In this document: piece after piece, positions 36,439-47,737 of the stretch
How positions within the stretch are numbered: the stretch's first letter is position 1
Layout: every line of letters starts with the position of its first letter
From: an uncultured Bacteroidales bacterium
GTDB taxonomy: Bacteria > Bacteroidota > Bacteroidia > Bacteroidales > Bacteroidaceae
DNA: 64,000 bases
Reading direction: 5' to 3'
Assembly (NCBI GenBank): GCA_902787575.1
Contig: CADAGX010000014.1
Coordinates: forward strand, 46,298-110,297
Position numbers and translations under genes: made by a program
The notes under the pieces: model-generated
What the model saw: the letters and a program-made list of their open reading frames with translations, nothing else
The model's database searches: none
Told to the model about the DNA's origin: nothing

Positions 36439-37344
36439 ATGAATCCGATAGCAAAATTGCAAAAGTGGTTGGACTCTCCTTCGGGCCAGGTCTTTATGAA
36501 TTACACCTACAGCTGGGGAGCAGCCGTCGTCATCTTGGGAGCTTTGTTCAAGCTGACACACATCCCGGGCGCTAACCTAATGTTGTTCATTGGTATGGGC
36601 ACCGAGGTTTTCGTCTTCTTCATTTCCGGTTTTGAAAAGACGTACGAAAAGGTTCCACACAGCGAAGGTCAGGCGGCCGGAGGCGGCCAGACCGTTGTGG
36701 TGGCTGGCGGTGGCACACCGCTGGGCGAAGATGTGGAGTTGCCGCAAGGTCCAATCGTCATTGGTGGCGGTGCAGCAGCCGGCTCCGTAGTGGGCGGTCC
36801 GATTGTGGCTGGCCCTGTGGTGCAAGGCGGTGCGAACATCGACCCAGAAGCACTGGCCGCAGGAACAGGACTGAGCGCTGCTGCCGCCAATCTGGCAGCA
36901 GCCGGACAAGCTGCAGCCGAGGCACAACTGGCACTCAGCCAGCTTGGAAATGGCGGACAAGGCGTAGATGCCAACACCATCAAGGCCACCGACCCGAAAG
37001 ACATTGAGGAGGCCGTAAAGAACTACGCTGAGGAACTGAAGGAACTGACCGAAGTGCTCGGCCGTGTGAAGGAGCAAGCCGCTCGGATGAGCACCGACAG
37101 CGAGGAGATGGAGAACCTCAACCGTACGCTCACAGGCATTGCCACCGTTTACGAACTGCAGTTGCGCAACATCAGCAAGCAGGTTTCTACGATAGAGCAA
37201 ATCGACGAACAGACTCGCCGCATGGCACAGCAGATTGAGGAACTCAACAATGTCTATGCCCGCATGATTCAGGCACTCACCGTGAACATGGGAACTGCAC
37301 CCGTGGCAGCACAGAACAAGAAGGCCGAAGCATCGGAAGAGTAA
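36439..37344 (+). CDS. porL: T9SS inner-membrane motor protein PorL (GldL-like)
   Basis: 301 residues. Two membrane helices near 25-44 and 47-66 carry a buried Lys38 and Glu56, matching the charged pair conserved in GldL/PorL proton channels. PorL forms the stator-like ring around PorM and couples proton flow to work in the outer membrane. After the helices is a long Gly/Ala/Val-rich, low-complexity linker (about 78-165), then a cytoplasmic coiled-coil region (about 175-285, KELTEVLGRVKEQAARM ... RMAQQIEELNNVYARM). The linker is unusually long and glycine-rich for the family as I know it. 42 bp after porK. Confidence 0.92.
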   Translation: MNPIAKLQKWLDSPSGQVFMNYTYSWGAAVVILGALFKLTHIPGANLMLFIGMGTEVFVFFISGFEKTYEKVPHSEGQAAGGGQTVVVAGGGTPLGEDVELPQGPIVIGGGAAAGSVVGGPIVAGPVVQGGANIDPEALAAGTGLSAAAANLAAAGQAAAEAQLALSQLGNGGQGVDANTIKATDPKDIEEAVKNYAEELKELTEVLGRVKEQAARMSTDSEEMENLNRTLTGIATVYELQLRNISKQVSTIEQIDEQTRRMAQQIEELNNVYARMIQALTVNMGTAPVAAQNKKAEASEE

Positions 37345-37422
37345 GGCTGCACGCGCTCCTGCGCAAGGCAACGTCCGGAGAACTGAATAAACAAGAAACA
37401 CAAATATCATTCTCGAAGAGAA

Positions 37423-38988
37423 ATGCCGATAAAGAAGAAAAGAATATCGCCTCGCCAAAAGATGATAAATCTGATGTACGTGGTCCTTATGGCCATGCTG
37501 GCGCTGAATGTGTCGAGCGACGTGCTGAATGGTTTCTCTCTGGTGTCGGACAGTCTGAATAAGTCTACGCAGAATTCCAACGAAGCGAACCAAGGAATTT
37601 ATGCCGAGTTCGAGAAGCAGATGAAAACGAACCCGACCAAGGTTAAGACGTGGTACGACAAAGCGCAGTACGTGCGAAGCATCAGCGACTCGCTGTACAA
37701 TCTGGCCGAAGAACTGAAGCTGGCCATTGTGCGAGAGAGCGACGGCAAGGACTGCGACGTACAGAACATCAAAAACCGCGAGGACCTCGAGGCCAGCACA
37801 CAGGTGATGCTTTCGCCCACCAAAGGTCGCGGCAAGGAACTCTACAACAGTATCAACAGCTACCGCGAGCAGATTGTGAAGATGGTGACCGACAAGGAGA
37901 AGAAAGAAATCATCAGCAGCAATCTCAGCACAGATGTCCCGCAAAAAGGCAAAGTGCAGGGAAAGAACTGGCAGGAGTATATGTTCGAGAATATGCCCAC
38001 GGCAGCAGCCGTGACGCTGCTCACCAAATTGCAAAACGATGTGCGTTATGCAGAAGGCGAAGTGCTGCACAATCTCATCAGCAATGTGGATGTGAAGGAT
38101 ATTCGCGTAAACCTGTTGGATGCCTACGTCATTCCCAACTCGCAGACCGTGGTGCAAGGCGGACGCTTCAGTGCACAAATCTTCATGGCAGCCGTCGATA
38201 CCACTCGCCGCCCCACCATCTATGTTGGCGGCAAGCAGATACAAAGCGACAAGGGGCTGTATGAAATCGTCTGCAACAAGACGGGCGACTTCACACTGAA
38301 CGGATACATAGAGATGATGGACGGCTCGGGAGAGACCGTGCGCCGCGACTTCTCGCAGAAGTACACGGTGGTGGCTCCGAGTGCAACCGTCAGCGCCGAC
38401 ATCATGAACGTGCTCTACGCCGGATACGACAATCCCATGAGCGTCAGTGTGCCGGGTGTTCCCCGAAATCAAATCAGCTGCACTATGACCGGCGGCTCGC
38501 TCACTCCCAAGGGCGACGGACATTTCATTGCACGGCCCTCCACACCCGGCACGGATGCTGTCATCACTGTTCATGCGCAGCACGACGGCCGCAGCCAGGA
38601 GATGGGAAAATTCACTTTCCGTGTGCGTAAGTTGCCCGACCCGACGGCCTACATTGCATACACCGATGCCAATGGCAATCAGGAGCGCTTCCGAGGCGGC
38701 GGTTTCAGCAAGCAGACACTCATGGGCACGGGCGGCATTGGCGCGGCCATAGACGATGGACTGCTCAACATCGCCTTCCAGGTGCAGAGTTTCGAAACGG
38801 TGTTCTACGATGCAATGGGCAACGCAGTTCCATACAAGAGCAGTGGCGCCAACTTCTCCGACCAGCAGAAAAACCAGATGCGAGGCTTGGCACGCAACAA
38901 ACGATTCTACATCACCAACATTCACGCCAAAGGCCCCGATGGCATAGAACGTACACTGAATGGTGCAATGGAGGTGATAATAAAATAA
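37423..38988 (+). CDS. porM: T9SS motor/shaft protein PorM (GldM-like)
   Basis: 521 residues. A short basic N-terminus is followed by one transmembrane helix (about 16-33, INLMYVVLMAMLALNVS), then a large periplasmic region. Family signatures: NVSSDVLNGFSLVSDSLNKS and a C-terminal set of beta domains (VVQGGRFSAQIFMAAVD, VSVPGVPRNQISC). In solved GldM/PorM structures these beta domains form a dimeric shaft that contacts the PorK/PorN ring. Together with PorL this is the T9SS motor. 78 bp after porL. Confidence 0.94.
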   Translation: MPIKKKRISPRQKMINLMYVVLMAMLALNVSSDVLNGFSLVSDSLNKSTQNSNEANQGIYAEFEKQMKTNPTKVKTWYDKAQYVRSISDSLYNLAEELKLAIVRESDGKDCDVQNIKNREDLEASTQVMLSPTKGRGKELYNSINSYREQIVKMVTDKEKKEIISSNLSTDVPQKGKVQGKNWQEYMFENMPTAAAVTLLTKLQNDVRYAEGEVLHNLISNVDVKDIRVNLLDAYVIPNSQTVVQGGRFSAQIFMAAVDTTRRPTIYVGGKQIQSDKGLYEIVCNKTGDFTLNGYIEMMDGSGETVRRDFSQKYTVVAPSATVSADIMNVLYAGYDNPMSVSVPGVPRNQISCTMTGGSLTPKGDGHFIARPSTPGTDAVITVHAQHDGRSQEMGKFTFRVRKLPDPTAYIAYTDANGNQERFRGGGFSKQTLMGTGGIGAAIDDGLLNIAFQVQSFETVFYDAMGNAVPYKSSGANFSDQQKNQMRGLARNKRFYITNIHAKGPDGIERTLNGAMEVIIK

Positions 38989-39025
38989 ACGAAGCAGAGA
39001 GTTCAGACTTTAAAGTTCAAGAGAT

Positions 39026-40075
39026 ATGAAAAGAATATCCATTTTTATCATAACCTTGGCGCTGGCAGGTGCCACTGCAGTGGCGCAACCGGCCAAGCGA
39101 CGTTCCACCACGAGCACAGCCGCAGCACAGAAGCCGACTGCCGCAGCCACACAGAAGAGCGACCGCGCTGCACTGCAATTTCCCACTGCTGCAGCCATGC
39201 CCGAAGACGTGGTGTGGAAGCGCGACATCTACCGCCAACTCGATCTTATGCGCGACAAGAACGCACCCATGTACTATCCCGTGGAGCCTGTGGGCCGCCA
39301 AGTGAATCTTTTCACCTATCTGTTCCGCCTCATCCTGACGGGGCGCGTGCAGGCCTACACGTACAAACTGGACGGCAACGAGTCGTTCGAGGAGAAAGAC
39401 AAGCTGGCCGTGAAGGATATGCTCGAGCGCTATGGCATTTTCTACGAGGAGAAAGACGGAAAGCCGACGGTGGCAGACAGCGATGTGCCCAGTGCCGAAG
39501 CCACTCGATACTACATCAAGGAGAGTGTCTACCTCGATCAGCGCACGGGCACGTTCAGCACCAAGGTGACGGCCCTCTGCCCCATCCTGATGCGCGAGGA
39601 CGAATTCGGAGGCGAAGCCACTGCCTACCCGCTCTTCTGGGTGAAGTACGATGACGTGGCGCCCTACCTCACGCGGTTGCCCATGATGGGAAGCAATCTG
39701 AACAATGTTTCCAACATGACGGCCAACGACTTCTTTACCATGAACCGCTACGAAGGTAAAATCTACAAGACGAACAACCTGCAGGGCAAGGTGTTGCAGA
39801 ACTACTGCGAGACGGACTCCGCACTGATGCGCGAGCAGCAGAAAATAGAGAAGCAGCTGAGCGACTTCGAAGAAGGCGTTTGGGGACACGTGGCAGCCGA
39901 CACGACAGACAGCGTGCCCACGCAGACGGAAGGCAACAAGAAGTCCGTTCGCCGGAGCACGCCGGCCAAGACGTCCACCTCCGCATCCTCCAGCAGCCGA
40001 CGCCGCACAGGTGGCGCCTCGGAGCAGAAGGCCAAGAGCGCTCCGTCTGTCAGTGCGCGCCGCCAGAGACGATAA
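39026..40075 (+). CDS. porN: T9SS periplasmic ring protein PorN (GldN-like)
   Basis: 349 residues with a signal peptide (SIFIITLALAGATAVAQ). The PorN/GldN core shows DVVWKRDIYRQLDLMRDKNAPMYYP, NLFTYLFRLILTGRVQAYTY, ESVYLDQRTGTF and TALCPILMREDEFGGEA (each seen as a continuous motif). The core is flanked by low-complexity stretches: an Ala/Thr/Gln-rich N-terminal piece (about 22-50) and a basic Ser-rich tail (about 300-349, RRSTPAKTSTSASSSS and SARRQRR). The protein completes the PorK-PorN ring. Last gene of the T9SS run, 37 bp after porM. Confidence 0.93.
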   Translation: MKRISIFIITLALAGATAVAQPAKRRSTTSTAAAQKPTAAATQKSDRAALQFPTAAAMPEDVVWKRDIYRQLDLMRDKNAPMYYPVEPVGRQVNLFTYLFRLILTGRVQAYTYKLDGNESFEEKDKLAVKDMLERYGIFYEEKDGKPTVADSDVPSAEATRYYIKESVYLDQRTGTFSTKVTALCPILMREDEFGGEATAYPLFWVKYDDVAPYLTRLPMMGSNLNNVSNMTANDFFTMNRYEGKIYKTNNLQGKVLQNYCETDSALMREQQKIEKQLSDFEEGVWGHVAADTTDSVPTQTEGNKKSVRRSTPAKTSTSASSSSRRRTGGASEQKAKSAPSVSARRQRR

Positions 40076-40145
40076 ATCGGGAGACTCCCGCATCCTCCCA
40101 TTCGCGAGGCGTAAACCTACCCCTCCACACCTTCAATCCGCAGCC

Positions 40146-42611
<2,466 letters not shown>

Positions 42612-42629
42612 TTCTGGATTAGGGAGTAT

Positions 42630-42702
42630 GGATTAGGGAATAGAGTTTTTAGAATTAGAGGTTCAGCCAAACTCAATTCCCCTGTTCTTTATTCCCTAAT
42701 CC
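42630..42702. repeat. 13 bp inverted repeat after priA
   Basis: GGATTAGGGAATA (42630-42642) and TATTCCCTAATCC (42690-42702); a second GGATTAGGGA copy lies at 42615. It sits between convergent priA and the Sel1 gene and could form a hairpin or be part of an interspersed repeat. Confidence 0.6.
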
Positions 42703-42720
42703 GAAAGCCCCTTTAAGGAA

Positions 42721-43311
42721 TTAAGGAGCCTTTTTCAGCAACTGCAGGATATCTTTTGCATCCTGATCGCCCTGTGCAGCGTCAGCACGCAGCTCAGCCA
42801 TAATTTCCTTGCCATCCTTCTCATTGCTGACAGCCTTCTTGAAGAGCGAGATCGCCTTGGCGCGATTTTCTTCCACGCCCTTTCCTTTCAAGTAGCACTT
42901 GCCGAGTGCCAATTGACCATCGGCATTGCCCTTTGCTGCGGCCTTGCGGAAATACTCCACAGCCTTGGCGCGATCCTTTGTCGTTCCCTCTCCGTTCTTA
43001 TAGCACTTGCCCATCTGGTATTCAGCCTTTGCATAACCCTGAGCAGCCGATTTCGAATACCATGCGAAGGCGGCTTTCTCGTCCTCCCTCACACCGTAGC
43101 CTTTGTCGTAGCAGCGGCCCAGCCGATACTGAGCCTTCTTATGTCCCTTTTCAGCAGCCGCCTTCAGTTTTGGCACTGCCTGCTTATATTCTTTTGCATC
43201 GTAGAAAGCCTTGCCTTCTGCGTAGAGCACATCAGGATGCTGAGCGGAGAGCGTGCCGCAGACAGCCATCAGCAGGGCGGCGAGGAAGAAGATTTTAGTT
43301 TTCATTGTCAT
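42721..43311 (-). CDS. Sel1-like repeat protein, exported
   Basis: 196 residues with a signal peptide (FFLAALLMAVCGTLSAQ). At least three Sel1 repeats of about 36 residues follow: AQYRLGRCYDKGYGV, AEYQMGKCYKNGEGT and GQLALGKCYLKGKGV, with AxxWYxKAAxxG-type helices between them. Sel1/TPR-like repeats mediate protein contacts. ATG 43305 (MKTK) is an equally good start and leaves more leader after the promoter at 43324-43354. It is a single-gene unit. Partner unknown. Confidence 0.85.
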   Translation of the reverse strand: MTMKTKIFFLAALLMAVCGTLSAQHPDVLYAEGKAFYDAKEYKQAVPKLKAAAEKGHKKAQYRLGRCYDKGYGVREDEKAAFAWYSKSAAQGYAKAEYQMGKCYKNGEGTTKDRAKAVEYFRKAAAKGNADGQLALGKCYLKGKGVEENRAKAISLFKKAVSNEKDGKEIMAELRADAAQGDQDAKDILQLLKKAP

Positions 43312-43323
43312 TCGTTAATGAGT

Positions 43324-43354
43324 CAAACATAGTTTTTTCGGTTTCGCGGTGCAA
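43324..43354 (-). promoter_or_regulatory. Bacteroidetes-type promoter for the Sel1 protein gene
   Basis: Minus-strand TTG, 20 bp, TATGTTTG; consensus spacing. Confidence 0.65.
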
Positions 43355-43499
43355 TATTACAAAAATTACACGAGAAAAAAGTTTTCCGACGTGTTAAATT
43401 TTTGTTACGACACGTCGTTTTTGCCGAAACCATGCCTCGAAGTCTGACATGCGAAAGGCAAAATATCAGAAACTATTATGCATTGTGATATTTTTGTCG

Positions 43500-43507
43500 T
43501 ATCTTTG
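43500..43507 (+). promoter_or_regulatory. -7 element for the antiporter-subtilase gene
   Basis: TATCTTTG, 23 bp ahead of the ATG at 43531. No well-placed TTG at -33. Confidence 0.5.
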
Positions 43508-43530
43508 CACGAGAAAAGAGAGTAAGAACG

Positions 43531-46500
43531 ATGCTTTTGGCCGTCATGCTACAGAATGCGGGCAGTGCGCTCGTCACGGACCCCACATGGGTGTTCCTGC
43601 TTGTGCTGGCAATGATACTGCTGGCACCCCTGCTGCTGCGCCGCCTACGTGTGCCACACATCATCGGTCTCATCATAGCTGGAATTCTGGTAGGTCAACA
43701 CGGATTTAACATACTGGAGCGCGATAGTTCGTTCGAGTTGTTTGGCAACGTTGGCATTTACTACATCATGTTCCTTGCCGGCCTGGAGTTGAATATGGGC
43801 AGCGTGCGCCAGTACGGCTGGCAGGGGCTGGCCTTCGGCCTGCTTACGTTTCTATTGCCATTCGGTGTGGGAATGCTGACGGGGCACTTCGTGCTCGGAC
43901 TTGGAACGGCTGCCAGCCTGCTTTTGAGCTGTATTCTTGCTTCCCACACGCTGGTGGCATACCCAATTGTGGGGCGTTACGGACTGGGGCGCCACCGCAC
44001 GGCCGTAATCAGTGTCGTAGCAACGGCGTTCGCCATATTCGCGGCACTGCTGACGCTGGCCTTGGTTGTGGGCAGTATGGACGGCGACAGCAATCCTACG
44101 AAATGGATTTTCTTCGCCCTCAAGTGTGCAGTCTACGGATTCATCGTGGCCTATATTTTCCCGCGCGTGGGCCGCTGGTTCCTGCGACGCTACGAAGAAA
44201 GCGTGGCGCAGTATATTTTCATCCTCGTCATGGTGTTCTTGAGTGCGGCACTGGCTGAGCTGGCCGGACTGGAGGGGCTGCTTGGTGCCTTTCTGGCAGG
44301 TCTGGCGCTGAATCGCCTGATTCCGCACACCAGCCCGCTGATGAGCCGCGTCGAATTTGTGGGCAACGCACTGTTCATCCCTTACTTCCTTATCGGAGTT
44401 GGCATGATAATAGACCTGCGAATCCTGCTTAGCGATTCGGGGACGATACGCGTCATTTTAGCACTTGTGTTGGCTGCCACCCTCTCAAAGTGGCTGGCGT
44501 CATGGCTGATGGCGCGGCTCGCACGCATGGGCGGAGAGAGCATGTGGCTGATGTTCGGCCTCACGAACGCACACGCCGCAGGCGCCTTGGCCATTGTGAT
44601 GGTTGGTACCAAGCCTGAGGTGAATCTCATCGACCCATCTTTGCTGAGCGGCACGGTAATGCTGATTCTGTTTTCGTGCATCATCAGCGGATTTGCCACC
44701 AGCTACGGCGCACGACAACTGGCGCTGAGCGACACCAGTCTGGAAGACAACCGCGGTTCGTATCACGGCAAGTGTCTGGTCACGTATTCGCAAGCCGACG
44801 CTGTGAATATGATGACGCAACTGGCCATCCTCATCCGCAACCCGTACATCCCTGACAGCCTGATGGGGCTGGCCGTAACGTATGATGGCGAGGAAGGGAA
44901 CGAGAAGCACCGCATGGCACAGCAGATGCTGGAGCAGGCTAAGACGATAGCCGCAGCGGCAGACGTGCAAATGGCCACGCTGAGCCGCATGAGCAGCAAT
45001 ATCTCGAACGGCATCCTGCACACGTTGCGCGAATATGATGCTGGCGAAGTGATTTTCTGCCTCACGGACCGCGAGACGGGCCTGCCCAAGACGGCGTTGG
45101 GAAACACCATAGAGGCCGTTTTGGCTACCACGCACCGCGAAGTGATGGCCGTGCGAGCCATTGTGCCGCCCGGCACGCTCCGCCAGGTACAAGTGGCAGT
45201 ACCCGCAAAGGCCGAGTACGAGGTAGGATTCTATAAGTGGCTGGAGCATCTCTGCCGAATCGGCGAGCAGACGGACTGCCGCATGGAGTTTCGGGCGCAT
45301 CCCGACACGATGAAATACATACAGGGTTACATGGGACAGAAACATCCGCACGTGCGAGCCACTTTCACACCCATGACCCGATGGGGTGACCTGAGCAAGC
45401 TCTATGGCAAGCTGGGAGAAGACCAGATGCTGGTGCTCGTGTCGGCACGCCCGGGCTTCATCAGCCATACTTCGGCACTCGACAACCTGACACAGATGGT
45501 GCACCAGCATTTCGCCGACACCAGTGTGATGCTGCTCTTCCCCGACCAATGGGGCGACCCACTGGAGAGCGTCTCGGTTTTCTCGCCCAATGGCATGGCC
45601 GTCACACGTCAGCAAAACTCTTTATTCGGCTGGCTGCGGCGCCGCTTCTTCGCTGCCGGCTGTCTGCTGCTGGCCGCCCTGCTGCCGCTGCAGGCACAAA
45701 GGGCAGACCTGAGTAAGATGTCTCCGCTTGTACGCCGTGCTGCCCTAAGCGCCTCGCCCACGCGGGCCGCCATAGAAGATGAGAGCGAGCCTGCAGTGTG
45801 CGCCTTAGTACGTACCACACGTGCTGGTGTACTGCCCGAGCATGGCTGTCGCAGTCTGGCCTCGTGGGGAGACATACACATCGCACGGATTCCACTCTGC
45901 CGACTGGCCGCCCTCTCGAAGCGACCTGAGGTGCTGCGCATCGAAGCACGCGAGCCGTGCCGTGCACAACTTGACACCGCACTCATCATCACCCGAGCCG
46001 CGGCACTGCATCAGCCTGCAGACGACAGGCTGCCGCTAATGGGAGAAAATGTGGTGATGGGCGTGATGGACATCGGCTTCGACTTGACGCATCCCACGTT
46101 CCGCATGGCCGACACGGGCCGCCTGCGCATCAGCGCCTTCTGGGACCAGCTCGATTCGCTACGCATGGGGGCTGACACGCTCTTCGTGGGCCGCCAGTTC
46201 ACCTCGCCCGAAAACATCCTTGCCAAAGCCCACGCCACTGACGGCTACAGCCAGTTCCACGGCACGCATACGGCAGGAATAGCATGCGGCAGCGGACACG
46301 GCGGCAACTTTGCAGGCGTGGCACCCAAGGCAGACATCTGTCTGGTGGCAAACGCCGTGTCAGAGGATCTGCCGCTCATCCCAGAGGAACGACGCTTTCT
46401 CTACACATCGGCCACCAACCTGCTTGGTTTCAAATTTATCTTTGATTACGCTGAGCGATGCGGCCGTCCGTGCGTAATTTCTTTCAGCGAGGGCGCCTAC

Positions 46501-47712
46501 CAAGACCTCTACGGAGACGACCAGTTGGCCTACGAAGTTCTCGACTCCATGGTGGGCAGCGGGCGTATCATCTGCGCTGCGGCCGGAAACCTGGGCCGCT
46601 ACCTCACTTACCTGCACAAGCCTGCCGGACAAACGTCGGCACGGAGCCTCCTGCAGTTCGAGTCGCAGAAGGCATACTACACGTTGCGCTCGTCGGACAA
46701 GACACAGGTGCGGCTCTCCTTCCTGACAGCACCCGAGCATGTACTGGCCGAGCGCGTTGTCACCACGGCCGAGATACTCGCCTGCCCCGACAGCCTGCTG
46801 CGCGACACAGTGCAGTTCGACGAGAAAGCATACGCACTGACTATGGCCGCCTACCCCACCTGCTACGATTCCACACGCTGGGCCACGGAATTGCTGCTCG
46901 AGAGCCTGGCCGGCGAAGAGAACCGCACGTACCGCGTCCTGCTCACACTGGAGGGACGCGAGCAGGAAGTGGAGGCCTTCGCCTCGGGTGGACATTTTGC
47001 CAACTCCAGCCTCTTCCCCGACTACCAGCAGGCCCAGTTCAGCCACAGCATACACACACCAGGCAGCGCGCCGAGCGTCATCTGCGTAGGCTCGACAGCC
47101 TACAGAACGGGCGTCCGCAACTTCGAAGGCCAGTGGCAACCGCTGGATGCCGGCTCCGGCGGACTACGTACCACCACCAGCAGCGTCGGGCCCACACTGA
47201 CGGGACTGGTGAAACCCGACGTGATGGCTCCCGGACAGAACGTCATCTCGGCCATGAGCAGCTTCTATCTCGAGAAAAACAAAGAGAGCTGGGACGCCAG
47301 CTACGATGTGGAACGATTTTTCTACGAGGGACGCGAATACTCGTGGAACGCACAATCGGGCACTTCCATGTCCTGTCCACTGGCAGCCGGCATCATTGCC
47401 CTATGGCTCCAAGCGTGTCCCACCCTGTCGCCACAGCAGGCAATGGAGACCATTGCAGCCACCAGCCGACAGCCCGAGGCCGCACTCAGCTACCCAAACA
47501 CGCAGTACGGCTACGGCGAGATTGACGCCGAAGCAGGACTGCACTACATTCTGCGCCACTTTGCAGGCATCGAGAATCCGTCGACAGGCGGCACGAAAAA
47601 AATGACAGCCATTTTCGATCTTTGCGGCAGGCGGATTTCCGAAAACCACGTGCGACACGGAATTTACGTCCTGCAGTTTTCAGACGGAAGCACCAAGAAA
47701 ATAAAATTCTGA
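43531..47712 (+). CDS. Cation/proton antiporter fused in frame to a secreted S8 subtilase with a T9SS tail
   Basis: One open frame of 1393 codons. Residues about 15-390 are a CPA2/KefB-like antiporter with 12 or so membrane helices (VPHIIGLIIAGILVG, FLAGLELNMG, LEGLLGAFLAGLALNR), then a cytoplasmic universal-stress-protein-like region (about 405-680). With no stop, a second protein follows. Met689 (ATG 45595) starts a perfect signal peptide (LRRRFFAAGCLLLAALLPLQAQ), then a subtilase with Asp847 (VMDIGFDLTHP), His910 (FHGTHTAG) and Ser1279 (SGTSMSCPLAAG), and an ending IFDLCGRRISEN ... GIYVLQF like a T9SS tail. It may be a true fusion, two proteins from one frame with internal start at 45595, or a recent loss of the antiporter stop codon. 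Confidence 0.85.
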   Translation: MLLAVMLQNAGSALVTDPTWVFLLVLAMILLAPLLLRRLRVPHIIGLIIAGILVGQHGFNILERDSSFELFGNVGIYYIMFLAGLELNMGSVRQYGWQGLAFGLLTFLLPFGVGMLTGHFVLGLGTAASLLLSCILASHTLVAYPIVGRYGLGRHRTAVISVVATAFAIFAALLTLALVVGSMDGDSNPTKWIFFALKCAVYGFIVAYIFPRVGRWFLRRYEESVAQYIFILVMVFLSAALAELAGLEGLLGAFLAGLALNRLIPHTSPLMSRVEFVGNALFIPYFLIGVGMIIDLRILLSDSGTIRVILALVLAATLSKWLASWLMARLARMGGESMWLMFGLTNAHAAGALAIVMVGTKPEVNLIDPSLLSGTVMLILFSCIISGFATSYGARQLALSDTSLEDNRGSYHGKCLVTYSQADAVNMMTQLAILIRNPYIPDSLMGLAVTYDGEEGNEKHRMAQQMLEQAKTIAAAADVQMATLSRMSSNISNGILHTLREYDAGEVIFCLTDRETGLPKTALGNTIEAVLATTHREVMAVRAIVPPGTLRQVQVAVPAKAEYEVGFYKWLEHLCRIGEQTDCRMEFRAHPDTMKYIQGYMGQKHPHVRATFTPMTRWGDLSKLYGKLGEDQMLVLVSARPGFISHTSALDNLTQMVHQHFADTSVMLLFPDQWGDPLESVSVFSPNGMAVTRQQNSLFGWLRRRFFAAGCLLLAALLPLQAQRADLSKMSPLVRRAALSASPTRAAIEDESEPAVCALVRTTRAGVLPEHGCRSLASWGDIHIARIPLCRLAALSKRPEVLRIEAREPCRAQLDTALIITRAAALHQPADDRLPLMGENVVMGVMDIGFDLTHPTFRMADTGRLRISAFWDQLDSLRMGADTLFVGRQFTSPENILAKAHATDGYSQFHGTHTAGIACGSGHGGNFAGVAPKADICLVANAVSEDLPLIPEERRFLYTSATNLLGFKFIFDYAERCGRPCVISFSEGAYQDLYGDDQLAYEVLDSMVGSGRIICAAAGNLGRYLTYLHKPAGQTSARSLLQFESQKAYYTLRSSDKTQVRLSFLTAPEHVLAERVVTTAEILACPDSLLRDTVQFDEKAYALTMAAYPTCYDSTRWATELLLESLAGEENRTYRVLLTLEGREQEVEAFASGGHFANSSLFPDYQQAQFSHSIHTPGSAPSVICVGSTAYRTGVRNFEGQWQPLDAGSGGLRTTTSSVGPTLTGLVKPDVMAPGQNVISAMSSFYLEKNKESWDASYDVERFFYEGREYSWNAQSGTSMSCPLAAGIIALWLQACPTLSPQQAMETIAATSRQPEAALSYPNTQYGYGEIDAEAGLHYILRHFAGIENPSTGGTKKMTAIFDLCGRRISENHVRHGIYVLQFSDGSTKKIKF
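45595..47712 (+). CDS. Possible separate subtilase product from an internal start
   Basis: Alternative reading of the second half of the frame above: 705 residues from ATG 45595, with its own basic N-region and signal peptide, all three catalytic residues and a T9SS-type tail. Such a protease would be exported through Sec and then the T9SS. The His-Ser distance (369 residues) is much longer than in subtilisin, showing a large inserted domain. No clear ribosome-binding site or promoter is seen before 45595, since this region codes for the antiporter C-terminus, so the internal start is plausible but unproven. Confidence 0.45.
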   Translation: MAVTRQQNSLFGWLRRRFFAAGCLLLAALLPLQAQRADLSKMSPLVRRAALSASPTRAAIEDESEPAVCALVRTTRAGVLPEHGCRSLASWGDIHIARIPLCRLAALSKRPEVLRIEAREPCRAQLDTALIITRAAALHQPADDRLPLMGENVVMGVMDIGFDLTHPTFRMADTGRLRISAFWDQLDSLRMGADTLFVGRQFTSPENILAKAHATDGYSQFHGTHTAGIACGSGHGGNFAGVAPKADICLVANAVSEDLPLIPEERRFLYTSATNLLGFKFIFDYAERCGRPCVISFSEGAYQDLYGDDQLAYEVLDSMVGSGRIICAAAGNLGRYLTYLHKPAGQTSARSLLQFESQKAYYTLRSSDKTQVRLSFLTAPEHVLAERVVTTAEILACPDSLLRDTVQFDEKAYALTMAAYPTCYDSTRWATELLLESLAGEENRTYRVLLTLEGREQEVEAFASGGHFANSSLFPDYQQAQFSHSIHTPGSAPSVICVGSTAYRTGVRNFEGQWQPLDAGSGGLRTTTSSVGPTLTGLVKPDVMAPGQNVISAMSSFYLEKNKESWDASYDVERFFYEGREYSWNAQSGTSMSCPLAAGIIALWLQACPTLSPQQAMETIAATSRQPEAALSYPNTQYGYGEIDAEAGLHYILRHFAGIENPSTGGTKKMTAIFDLCGRRISENHVRHGIYVLQFSDGSTKKIKF

Positions 47713-47737
47713 CCATAACACACAGAAAATACGACCC

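Noticed and set aside
36577-38925. A 782-codon open frame antisense to porL and porM
   Set aside because: porL and porM are unmistakable; the long antisense frame follows from the codon use of this GC-rich DNA.
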